Below, piece by piece: positions 43,901-54,551 of a stretch of DNA of 64,000 bases. The stretch covers positions 1-64,000 of the forward strand of contig JARBJD010000051.1 of assembly GCA_033064195.1 (NCBI GenBank). The letters run 5' to 3'. The notes beneath the pieces were generated by a model. The model did not search any database. It was not told the DNA's origin and worked only from the letters and a program-made list of their open reading frames with translations. Positions within the stretch are counted from its first letter, which is position 1; each line of letters starts with the position of its first letter. The DNA is from Blattamonas nauphoetae (Eukaryota > Preaxostyla > Oxymonadida). The position numbers were made by a program, and so were the translations under genes.

Positions 43901-45818
43901 AGACACAACAGAACTCACTTCGTATTCTGTCCCATATTTCAGATCTGCTTCCGAAAATGGATACAGTTTGGCTGTCCATTCTGTCAATCTCGATTCTGAC
44001 GAAGGAAGAAGATCAACTGTGAGAGTCGATGGTTCTTCCACTCCCACTTCTGTCACCCTCACTTTGTAGACAGACGCCACAAATCCTGTTCCAACAAATC
44101 CAATCGTCATCGAGTCATTTCCATCCGTTTGATCGATTCCGGTCAGTGTTGCTGGTGGATAGGGAATGGAGAACGAAAATGATGTCGCCAAGAAGAGTTT
44201 CTGCGAATCACACAACACTTCAACAACTTCGTATTCCACTTCATATTTCAGTTTTGTCGAGTCTGTCGAGGAGAGTGGGCTTGTTCCTGTCAGCGAGCCA
44301 GATGAGAGAGAAAGCGAGATTGCGAAGTCATTGTTTTCTGAATCCTTCACTTTCATCGAATATGTTCCTGTTTTCAGAAAACATCCTGTCAGTTTGAACG
44401 AAGCTTCGCGTGTTCCTTCCAGTTTGGCGGAGACTGACAGAATCATCGTATCGATGGGCCAGCCAGGAATGCTGGCACTTCGGATTGTGTACGAAGTCGC
44501 TTCGGAGAGGATGGGGAGAACACCCTCCAATCCAATCGACACTTCGACTGTTCCTATCGACGATTTTGTGGCTGATGTCCCAAACGAGACGTGCACGAGA
44601 CGAGGAACACTCGATCCTTCCAACAGCACTCCCATCGTTCCCTTCACTTCTTTTGTTGTTCTGATCGTGATCGTTGCTGTGTCCTCTCCCATCGACACTT
44701 CGAACGAAGAAATGCCTGTCTTCTGCTCTTCTGTCAGTTGAGGAACAAGTGTGCTGTCTTGAACAGTGCCAGTGAGGAAATACACATTTGGCGAGCCAGA
44801 AGTGGAATCACAAAACTTGATCGTGTCCGAATTGGCGATTTCAGATGACACGCTCCGAAAGTAGATGTCTTTCGAAACCGGAAGACCTGTACACTTACAC
44901 TCCCTGAACTGGAGGAACGAGAGGTCGATTGATGGGAGATTGTACAGATAGAGAGTACCAGCTTCTACCGATGAAGAGCACAAAACAAACGCACAGTTGG
45001 AGAGAGTAAGTGACGAGTGGGAGAAATATGCAGCACCTCCATGTTGAGCAGTGCAAGATTCGAAGAAGCAACTGTCCAACGTGAATTGTGAGGAATACAA
45101 GCAACAGAAACCACCTCCGCAATTTCCGCTCAATTCAACCGTCTTGCACTGAGTGAAGGATGAGTTTGTGATCTCAACTGGATGTTTCGTTGAGGAGGAA
45201 TATCTGACAAAGACGGCTCCCCCATCGTCTTGTGAAGCGGTGACAGTGCATTTGTGGAAGAAACACTGGTCGATGGTGAAAGACGCTGAAGACTCAAAAA
45301 GACAGATCGCAGCGCCACCCAACAAAGGGTTGCCGAGAGATGCTGTCATTTCGTTGAAGGAGCAGAGAGTGTACGAGACGGATGCGATTGTTGAATCGGA
45401 CACAAGGGAGAATCTGTCGTTCTGGACGAACTCGGTGAACGATTCTGATTTTGCGGTTTCGGAGTTCCCTTCGCGAACGCACGAAAAGAACGAAGTGTTC
45501 ACACATCTCAAACTCCCTCCCAAATTCACATCCAACATTCCCGTCCCGCGGTCGTGGTTCGAGCTCAAATAAATCGAACTCCCAACAATTCGCTGAACAA
45601 CACTTCCAAATCCCTTCCCACTTTTCCCAAAATCACCAACTCCATCCAAACGGCTGCTCATGTTCACCAATGAGCAAAATTCCATCCCGGTCTCCATCCA
45701 TCCTACAGAAGCCGATCCAAAATCCCTATTCTCCTTCGAAGCCATCCCAAAAGAGAAGAGAGGGCCAGTTCCCATCCAAAGTGTCTGCGACTTCATCGAG
45801 ATCCCTGTTCCAACAACT
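40808..45818 (-). pseudogene. Pmp-like protein with Ig/FN3-like repeats, main body (split gene)
   Basis: Open from the edge of element A (45818) to a TGA inside the 62-bp array. The N-terminal third is beta helix (SFFSCVREGNSETAKS, FFHKCTVTASQDDGGAVFVR, CTAQHGGAAYFSHSSLTLSN). About residues 390-1400 hold eight or nine tandem beta-sandwich units of about 110 residues. Each opens with a PxRLVSVSF-like strand (EPSRVTSVSF, EPTRLVSFSI, EPSRLVSVMS, KPERLVSVSA, EPARIIRCVS), then VEGRAL..EEYTLTL, then a LKYGxEYxVSS strand. A second beta helix follows a CG..SNPCSSL linker. The 5' part lies at 53968-54551 beyond the nested insertion. Expected to be a secreted or surface protein; here broken by the insertion and by the array. 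Confidence 0.8.
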
Positions 45819-46371
45819 GTGCGAATCCACGATGACTTCGCACTATCCTCAAAAACGCACCAGATTGAGTCGTGACCAATAGAAGGAAGAGGAGATCACG
45901 CCTCATACCTTTCTTTTGCCATTTCATTCCTTGTTCGTTTCATTTCGCTCGCCCATTTCAGAAAATTGGTTTCGATTGCATCTTCTTTTGAGACCTTATC
46001 AATCGCAGAAAGTCAGTCTTCCACTAAGAAATATCAGATTATGTCACCTTCTCATCAAATATCTCACAAATTCAGCTCTCTCGTCGAATATTGGTTCGCG
46101 AGAAAAGGAAGTCCATTCTTTGATCCTGATCTCCAACAAGTAAACTAGTGATCAAACCAAACACCACATCATCGGTGTTGACAACTCATTTCACACATTT
46201 TTTCGGACAATACACTCCTCAAACCAATCCGGTCAAAATCAGGCGATTTCTATCTGGGCGATTCTGAATGAAAACTTGTTTTACACTAATGTGCGTCACC
46301 AAAAATTATTTTTTGCCCAATTATCGTTCACCTGTGTAATAGACAGAAAACAGGAAAATTAGTGGAATTAA

Positions 46372-49300
46372 TAGTGGTGTCACCAATCGGTGTCTTGTCA
46401 CCAATTGGTGCTTTTCTCTGAGACTATAGAGAATGTGGTGTGTATGAACTGTGTGAAGTGATAGAGTTAAAGAAGGCCTCCATCCAGAGAAAAACAAGAA
46501 ATACTGGTTGAGTGTCCAATTCATGGGTTAGATCATCCCTCGTTCTGGAAAAGAGGATAAATTAGAGATTATTCACTTCATATTTTGTTTCCTTCAACTT
46601 CTTTAACAAACATAAGACTTAAATTGACATGATTCGTTTTAGTTGATAAAATGAAATGAGAAGATGGGTAGATCGATCTTGATATGTTGAAGCCCTTCGA
46701 ATGAGGTCAGGAACGCCTGCTATTCAGCTCGACCCAACTCAACCAATGTCATCACACCCGCAAGTGACCCTGGAGTGGAGACATCTTCGGCTGTGACGAT
46801 CGACATCGTTTCTTTCTCATTCTTCCAGATCTTCCATCCTCAAGAGTCACTCACCCCATTGGGACCACAGTGTGCAATGTCTTTCCCATTCTCCCCATCC
46901 ACATCAATCTCTCGTCCTGTTGCAATTAGATACTCAAGCAGCGATGAGGACACTTCAGTCGAAGGATCATTCCCCGAAACGCTTCTGGATCGGTCGACGA
47001 GTCCACAGACGGGAAACGAGAGTGTACGATTTGTGTCGCGAAGGATGTTCCAGACACAAAGATCAGAGCCCCTCTCGGAACAACATTCGACGAGGCGGCA
47101 GGGAACGAGAGACCACTCAGGTTGAATTTCCAATCGGTCAGTTCGGTGTTGTTGGAGAGTGTGAGGGAGACGAGAGGAGCAGCTGATGCCGTGTATGAAA
47201 CGAGGGAGGTTGATATGACGGAGAGGGAATGAGTGCCAGACAGATCAATGGAGAAAAGCCCAGTTGACGATGAGGTGCTGATTCTCGTCTTAATGGAGGA
47301 TTTGATGGTCATGCTTCCGACGATGTTGAACAGAGCGTCGTTCAGAGTGGAAGCAGTTGCAGCTGATCTAAATGAACACGACTCGATCGACAGTGAACCA
47401 GTAGAGATAGAAATGAAGGAAGTTGATCTTTGGTCGGTTCCGAAGAGGATAGCGAGACTGGTCAGATGGAGTGTGTGATCGACCAAAACAGAAAAAGAGG
47501 CAGACGAGGCCGTGGTGATTGTTGCGATCCCGCTCTTCGATTTGATGGTCTGCTCGGTAAAAGAAGTCGAATGCGGTTTTGCAAGGCTGGTTGAACCTCC
47601 GACGAGTAATGTTGATTCTGTTCGCTTGAGAGACGAGAATCCTTTGTCCAACGTCTCACAAGGAAGCTGAGTGAGTCCACAATTGGCATGATCCTCTCCC
47701 TCTCCGTGGACAGACAGCGTGGTCTCTTGAATCGTGTGAGGAAACCCGAAGGAGAACATGCTTTCTGGAGAGTCAGTTCCGACCTGCCCAACAAACTCGT
47801 CCTTCTCGGCTTCTGTGAACAACCGTCCCTGTGGAGGCTCGATAGAACTTTTAAGAAGAGCGAATGGTGCTTGTTTGGATGTTGAATCGAGATCAGATGC
47901 CTCAACAAAGATGAGCGAGCCTGTTCCATTTGACGCGATCTCGTCGAATAGAGTGTCTATTGTGGATGAGAATGTCGTGCCGAGCGAGAGATGGATGACA
48001 GTGCCAAGAGAGGGATCGTTTGAAACGTGAACCGATGAGATTGTATGGTCATTCAGCTTAGTCAGAGTGTCTGAGCCGACATCACACGATGTCAGGGATA
48101 GGGTTCCAGTGGAGACGATGAAGAATGTTAGAACTGCACTGCTTGGAGAAAGGTGGAAGAGAAGCGAGTCGAAAGAGAGTGTCTGGCTGGCGCCATTCAT
48201 TGTGATGGATCCAACTCCAGACTGGACGATGACCTACTTCGTTGAAGGAGACGAGATTGAGGCTGATGAGGAGACAACAAGAGAGGAGGAAAGTGCCGTT
48301 GTTCCTGCGACCTCAATTGAATTCAGGAGTGCGTGAGAGAGAGCAGAAGCCACTGCAGGTTCCAGTGACGAACATCGAAGTCGATCAGATCCACATTTCG
48401 GGTGTTCACTTTGTTCTTTCTTTCCTGTTTCTCCCGCCACAATTTTCACTGTTGGGGCAAGGAGATGGTACATCAGTGATGTTTCGAACCATTTCTCATT
48501 CGACATCAGCGAACTGTCCCGCCCAACAAAGTCGAGGAGTGGCTGGTCGGGAGAGAAGGAGCCTTCCCAGAGTGTTCCCGACAAGATGGATGAGAGAGAC
48601 GAGGATGTCACAAGAATCAGCTTGGGTTGATCTGGGTCAGTTCGGACACAATCTGAGAACGAGGTGGAGAGAATGGAAGTTGGGTGTTCGCTCCTGATCT
48701 CCACCAGCGTGTGATTTGTCACAGAGAATGAATGGAAAGTTGCGGAAGAAATGAAGAGAGACGATGTGTCCGACGAGCACGAAATGAGAGGAGCGGAGAG
48801 TGTTGCTTGCAGTCGAGTCTTTCGTCTGGTTAAACGTGTAATCCACGATGGTGATTGGCTGACGAGTCGATTTGAGAAGAGGATGACCAAATTGTTCACA
48901 GCCAGGCGAGCTTCTTCTTTGATCGTGAACAGACTCGCTCCTTCTGCAATCGACGAGTCCACATCAACAATCGAGCGGAGTACATCTGCCGCCTCTTTCT
49001 TCGCCGCTGTCGTTCCTTTCACAGTGACGTCTTGATCTGCAATTTCAATGTCCTTCTCAGTGTACGTCATGTTCCACACAAACGTGATCGTCTGCGGATA
49101 GTGTGTATGATTCTTATACTTCTGCTTTAGATGACTCACTCCATATTTCAATGTCGCACAGTGGGTTCCTGTCCATTTGCACTTGTCGTTGTCTGTCCCA
49201 CTGTATCCTCCGAGAGGCAGCTGTCGACTCCCGTTCACTGAGATCGTTGGTGAGGGGAGGAAGAAGTTGATGAGCTCCATTTCTGTCGGATCGTTCAGTC

Positions 49301-50803
49301 CTTCGATCACGACTCGATATTCGTTGCTCATTGAGACACCTCCAAACGATGGGATCTGCGTAAGTGTCTTTCCTTCGAAGAGTGACGTACGCATGAAAAT
49401 AACTTGACCCTCCGAGTTCAATGTTGGCTACTCTACCGTTCTTTGACGAGCGGTTCGTGAATGACACGTGAGGGAAGGAGACAGTGGTGTTGATCGCATG
49501 AAGAACACTGCCATTCACGTCTGAATGAATGTTGGCATAGGCGCCATATCGAAGAGTGAATGAACCACCTCAAAAGTCATCGAGAGAGCATCCAACGAGT
49601 GTCAGATTCCCATTTCAAGACACAGTCAAACCAGACGAGTGAAGTGTTGTTGAGAAGGAAGCGTTCGTGAGAAATTCAATTCCAAACCCTTCAACGTTGG
49701 ACGAGATCGTCGTTTGCGGAACTTCAAATGATCCACTTCCAATGTTGATGAAGTTCGTCCCACTTCATGATTTCCAGAGTGCTGTGCTGAGTGATCCGCC
49801 ATGATTGCCATCTGAACAATCTCCGCTTTCCCCATCTTCCACAAAGAACACGTTGGTCGGTGGGATGAGAGCTGATGGAGATAGGAAGAGGATGTGCACC
49901 CAGACACAGTTTCGACTGGATGCAGTGTTTCGAGTTGACTGTTGACGTGACGACGCAGGATGAGACAGTTGGGAATAGTGACAGTGACGGATGGGGAAGG
50001 AGTCCGCAAAACTCGAAGCAGAGTGTGGAAAAAAAGATTGCCAGGAATATCGACTGACCTTGGTGGCAGGAGATTTTGTGAAAACAAGATATCCGTATGA
50101 AGCTAAATGCTCGTTCGCATGACACTTGTTGCTCCGTCGCGGTTGAGATAACAGTAAGGCCACAAAGTGATGTCTTGAATGCTGACAAGAAGTCATTTGG
50201 TAGCGGATTGCCTGATCAAGCAGCTGCGATCAATCTCTCAAAATATGATCTGGCTACCGTTCGAATAGGTGTGAGTGTCGGAGAGCTTGCAGCGATGCGG
50301 TTTTGTGTCACGGATCACAAGATTGAATGTTTTTTTGAGCTTGGAAGAGAATCTGAGTTATCCAGGTGAAGAGAACGTTGAACACAAGAACGATGTTTGA
50401 TCCGGTAGTTGAAGTATTGATGAAAAATGTTCGACGTAAAAGTTCAGAGAGAGGCGTGCTTAAATTTCAACTTTCAGAGATGGGAGAGATTGGTATCCCT
50501 TTATCTGACAAAATTGGGGAAATGACGAAGAATCGATGAGAATAGGATTCATAGTCGCCTTATGTTTGTTAAAGAAGTTGAAGGAAACAAAATATGAAGT
50601 GAATAATCTCTAATTTATCCTCTTTTCCAGAACGAGGGATGATCTAACCCATGAATTGGACACTCAACCAGTATTTCTTGTTTTTCTCTGGATGGAGGCC
50701 TTCTTTAACTCTATCACTTCACACAGTTCATACACACCACATTCTCTATAGTCTCAGAGAAAAGCACCAATTGGTGACAAGACACCGATTGGTGACACCA
50801 CTA
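46372..50803. mobile_element. Element C: 245-bp inverted ends carrying a decayed Pmp gene, TAA duplication
   Basis: 46372-46616 and 50559-50803 are inverted copies that read as identical. The termini are TAGTGGTGTCACCAATCGG, followed by a 12-base palindrome CACCAATTGGTG. TAA flanks both ends (46369-46371, 50804-50806). The 3.9-kb interior is largely a broken minus-strand copy of a Pmp-type gene. A 3-base TAA duplication is what PIF/Harbinger elements make, but no transposase is seen and the ends do not prove that family. Confidence 0.8.
46840..50196 (-). pseudogene. Decayed Pmp-like gene copy inside element C
   Basis: The minus-strand translation matches the middle of the plus-strand gene at 55323. 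Shared blocks include IPSFGGVSMSNEYRVVIEG / IPTFGGISMSDEFRVEIAD, CKWTGTHCATLKYGVSHLKQ, FVWNMTYTEKDIEIADQDVT, EKDEFVGQVGTDSPESMF and CGLTQLPCETLDKGFSSL. The matched part corresponds to about 57250-61630 of that gene. It is interrupted by a frame change near 48220, in-frame stops near 49572 and 49614, and further frame changes toward 50196 and near 46930. It has no signal peptide or C terminus. It is a dead partial copy carried between the inverted ends of element C. Confidence 0.8.
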
Positions 50804-50963
50804 TAAAGTTCGATCGCGTTCGATATCGTCATTTTTTGTTGAAGACAATTGTGCACACTTTTTATCACAGAACAAGTTCAAAAAGAGATAAATGATGGAA
50901 AACGAAGGAAAAAGCTCATTCTGTGTGAAAGAACCAACACAAGGTCATCTATTGGAGAAAAAG

Positions 50964-51158
50964 TCACAAACTGTTCGAGGAGACATATTCAACAGACTTG
51001 ATAAGATTAGTCTTGGAAATTTCAGAAAGTATCCGGACGATGCGGTTTGTGATAAATTGTGAAGGAAAAACGAGCATGAGAGGAACTGTAGCAGTGGGAG
51101 GAAGATCGAAAAGAGTGAATCGAATTTGACGGTTTACAACGAGAAATTGCTGAAACAA
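50964..51158 (-). pseudogene. Helical-repeat gene fragment in element B
   Basis: Sixty-four residues with SQFITNRIVRILSEISKTNL near the end; it resembles the fragment at 36415-36600, and the following DNA (50850-50945) resembles 36255-36345. Probably a captured or ancient 3' gene end. Confidence 0.35.
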
Positions 51159-51551
51159 AAGGAGAAATAGAGCGAAAACAGTCCAAAACGTTCAATCATG
51201 CGATTCTTGAGAGATCCTTATGGCTCCTGAGATTTGATTTGCGACGAGACAAAAAAGTGCTGAGTTTCAGCACATGAGAACAAAAAACAATACATACAGT
51301 CTGATCTACATCCAAAACGCTGGTTGAGACGGGTCGGATCATCTAGATTCATAATCAAATAAAGTTGGATGGTGAGAAGGAGCCTGAACTTTGAATCGGA
51401 AAGATATCACGCGAGAATGAAGAAAAGTTGAATATCAAACCTTTATGATGTCGATAGTGGCTGGACCTGTGAACTGGGAGGATTTCTGGGAGATCTTCAA
51501 CTTCAAGACGAAAGGGAGACGCATGCAAGTTTTGATTTAGAATCGCCCATC

Positions 51552-53528
51552 TTCAATCTCATCCAAAGGACATGGTCAATCAAACAATCGCACAAATCTT
51601 ATCTGTTTTCAGGAATCGTCTCCCAACCTATGCCATTCTGAGTCAATCGCAAAAGAAACAGACTCCAATCGACAGTTCACTGCGATTCGCTTTTAGACGG
51701 AACCAGACATATTTATCCAACTTGGTCGTGTTTGATCCCTTTTTATCAACATTTTCAGACATGACAATAGTCAGTCGCCATTCAGTTCCCGTGTTTGCTT
51801 CGAACCAACTTCTGAAGTCGACCATATCCTTTGCGAGAATAAACTCGGGACGTTATATCACTAAAAACAAGAACAGAGTCGAATAAGATTCTTTTGAATG
51901 ACACACGAGACATTGGGAAGTCATTTTCTGCGATCTGATCACAATGTCGGATATCACCGTGTTTTGGTTGTTTGTCCTTCAAGCTCCAGTTTCAGCATCA
52001 AAACATTCACTGTCTGATAATTTCCAGTTCAACAAAACAGAAACCTTACATGTTCGTAGATAATGACGACAGAAGAAAGTTGTGACCGTTTATCACTCTA
52101 GAGCTCGTTAGAAGAGAAATTTAGATGCGTCGTATGATCTCACTTCTTATTTGGTTTTGTTATCTGATTTATTTCAAAAAATTCGAAAGTGTGTAGTCAT
52201 CGTGGATTCGCACAGTTCAGCAATCGCGTTGTTTCAGATGCAATCTGGGGATGGTTCGATGACAACAAAGTATATATCCCATCAATAAATTCCTGACAGG
52301 TATGACCATTTGAGCTGCAGAGATCCTGCACAAATGCGGCGACGTTGATCGATTTAACTTTCTTCTCTTCATCATTTTCCACCTCATTAACTCGATTTTT
52401 CATTGAAATTAATTTTGTGAATGCGGTTCGAGTTTACACCCAAAGTTCCATTTCGCTCAATCGTTGTCTCTCTAATCAAATCTACTCCATGCACTTTCTT
52501 CATGCATTCGACATCTCTTCTTCATCTCTCTTCCTTGGCACCCTTCAACTTCCCGTTAGGCATCAATCTATGGTACAATTCTTGGAAGAAATTACCCCGT
52601 CTGGCCCTGGGACAACAACCCGTTTCTATGAATTGGTGGAATCTCTGAAGAAAGAAGTCTATCTCACTGAAGATCTTGTGCGACAGCTCTCTTCATTGCT
52701 GGAAGATTTCAAACCATCGAACCAATCTGCGATCAACGTCGCCGCATTTGTGCAGGATCTCTGCAGCTCAAATGGTCATACCTGTCAGGAATTTATTGAT
52801 GGGATATATACTTTGTTGTCATCGAACCATCCCCAGATTGCATCTGAAACAACGCGATTGCTGAACTGTGCGAATCCACGATGACTACACACTTTCGAAT
52901 TTTTTGAAATAAATCAGACAACAAAACCAAATAAGAAGTGAGATCATACGACGCATCTAAATTTCTCTTCTAACGAGCTCTATAGTGATAAACGGTCACA
53001 ACTTTCTTCTGTCGTCATTATCTACGAACATGTGAGGTTTCTGTTTTGTTGAACTGGAAATTATCAGACAGTGAATGTTTTGATGCTGAAACTGGAGCTT
53101 GAAGGACAAACAACCAAAACACGGTGATATCCGACATTGTGATCAGATCGCAGAAAATGACTTCCCAATGTCTCGTGTGTCATTCAAAAGAATCTTATTC
53201 GACTCTGTTCTTGTTTTTAGTGATATAACGTCCCGAGTTTATTCTCGCAAAGGATATGGTCGACTTCAGAAGTTGGTTCGAAGCAAACACGGGAACTGAA
53301 TGGCGACTGACTATTGTCATGTCTGAAAATGTTGATAAAAAGGGATCAAACACGACCAAGTTGGATAAATATGTCTGGTTCCGTCTAAATGCGAATCGCA
53401 GTGAACTGTCGATTGGAGTCTGTTTCTTTGTGATTGACTCAGAATGGCATAGGTTGGGAGACGATTCCTGAAAACAGATAAGATTTGTGCGATTGTTTGA
53501 TTGACCATGTCCTTTGGATGAGATTGAA
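51552..53528. repeat. Large palindrome: two 0.8-kb arms around a 379-bp loop
   Basis: 51552-52350 and 52730-53528 are inverted copies that differ by eye at only scattered bases. This is the uninterrupted part of the element A arms. The inner about 137 bases of each arm (52214-52350, 52730-52867) are armadillo-gene sequence, so the inverted duplication included captured host DNA. Confidence 0.9.
52345..52884 (+). pseudogene. Armadillo-like gene fragment captured in the loop of element A
   Basis: Reads TTTRFYELVESLKKEVYLTE, LVRQLSSLLEDFKPSNQSAI and TCQEFIDGIYTLLSSNHPQI. These align with TRFESLVHFVKGGD, ISNLTPGF and GFIEHFIHLLTCSNPDIASV of the gene at 31051-32208. The frame ends inside the inner terminal motif of element A (NCANPR, stop), so the host gene was cut there. 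The same 3' part occurs inverted at 52197-52350. It covers only one or two repeats. Confidence 0.65.
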
Positions 53529-53967
53529 GATAGAAATCGCCTGATTTTGACCGGATTGGTTTGAGGAGTGTATTGTCCGAAAAATGTGTGAAATGAGTTG
53601 TCAACACCGATGATGTGGTGTTTGGTTTGATCACTAGTTTACTTGTTGGAGATCAGGATAAAAGAATGGACTTCCTTTTCTTGCGAACCAATATTCGACG
53701 AGAGAGCTGAATTTGTGAGATATTTGATGAGAATGTGACATAATCTGATATTTATTAGTGGAAGACTGACTTTCTGCGATTGATAAGGTCTCAAAAGAAG
53801 ATGCAATCGAAACCAATTTTCTGAAATGGGCGAGCGAAATGAAACGAACAAGGAATGAAATGGCAAAAGAAAGGTATGAGACGTGATCTCCTCTTCCTTC
53901 TATTGGTCACGACTCAATCTGGTGTGTTTTTGAGGATAGTGCGAAGTCATCGTGGATTCGCACAACT

Positions 53968-54551
53968 GAAAGCGATTCGGGTCCTCCAATGTGTTCACTT
54001 TCATATTCAGATGCGGACATTTTGATATTATTTCGTGAATGCCCCACATCAACAAACGGAGCAACAAAATGTCGAGGCGATTCGTGAGTGCACTGCGAGA
54101 CCACAATCGAAGATGAAGATCCGCACATTCCGTCGCCAGAGCAGCGCATCAGCAATGGAGAGTGCAATCCATCCGAAATCACACTGCTCAGCCACAAATA
54201 CACTTTCGATGACGACACAATGCACAGTCCTGATTCTGTCGACATGCACAATGCTCGAACTCCTTCAATGCGAAACGAGCTGTTCCAAACCGAAAACATG
54301 AACTCCCGGCCGACAGATTCATCGTTCTTTTCGGAACTTCCTTCTTCCACATTGTATTCCAGAATCGTGTTGTTCCCAATCAATGAAACATCCGCAGATT
54401 CCACTTGGATCGTTCTGGAAATCATTTCTGCATTTGAAAGATGGATGGTTTCAATTCCATCGTTTTCAGCGTTCTTAAGTCTGCCTTCCAACGCATTTCG
54501 GTCCTCGAGGACTTGGTCCGATGTTCGGCACGAGTGGACTTTCTGGGCCAA
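53968..54551 (-). pseudogene. Pmp-like gene, 5' fragment beyond element A
   Basis: The minus-strand frame runs IETIHLSNAEMISRTIQVES, ADVSLIGNNTILEYNVEEGS, FSVWNSSFRIEGVRALCMST to HIGGPESLSV at the target site. It is the N-terminal part of the gene whose body resumes at 45818 with VGTGISMKSQTLWMGTGPLF; the codon phase is continuous across the AACT duplication. No signal peptide is visible at the 5' side, so a first exon or the start is missing or lies unrecognised in 54552-54780. Confidence 0.7.

Larger units (their letters stand above)
46255..51549. mobile_element. Element B: inserted in the left arm of element A, TC duplication
   Basis: The left end is TGGGCGATTCTGAATGAAAA then CTTG; the right end, inverted, is TGGGCGATTCTAAATCAAAA then CTTG (22 of 24 match). 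TC flanks both ends (46253-46254, 51550-51551). The intact arm of element A at about 53520-53535 gives the empty site, reading TTTCTATCTTCAATC on the minus strand, which matches the flanks with one TC removed. B is 5295 bp, holds element C and a minus-strand helical fragment, and shows no transposase. Confidence 0.85.
45819..53963. mobile_element. Element A: foldback (long inverted repeat) element, AACT duplication, with nested insertion
   Basis: Both outer ends are GTGCGAATCCACGATGACT followed by TCGCAC (45819-45843, and inverted at 53939-53963), flanked by AACT on each side (45815-45818, 53964-53967). The arms are 45819-46254 plus 51552-52350 on the left and 52730-53963 on the right, about 1.23 kb each, around a 379-base loop. 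A second copy of the terminal 19-mer lies inside each arm (52195-52213, 52868-52886). Without the 5.3-kb insertion B the element is about 2.85 kb. It splits a minus-strand Pmp gene. No transposase is visible, so it is probably non-autonomous; the superfamily is unassigned. Confidence 0.85.

Noticed and set aside
49875-50369. Plus-strand small genes in element C
   Set aside because: They are opposite the decayed minus-strand Pmp copy and have no domain.
46372-50803. Element C as two independent short elements inserted by chance in opposite directions
   Set aside because: The shared TAA flanks at the outer ends favour one unit, though a 3-base match alone is weak; kept as a possibility only.
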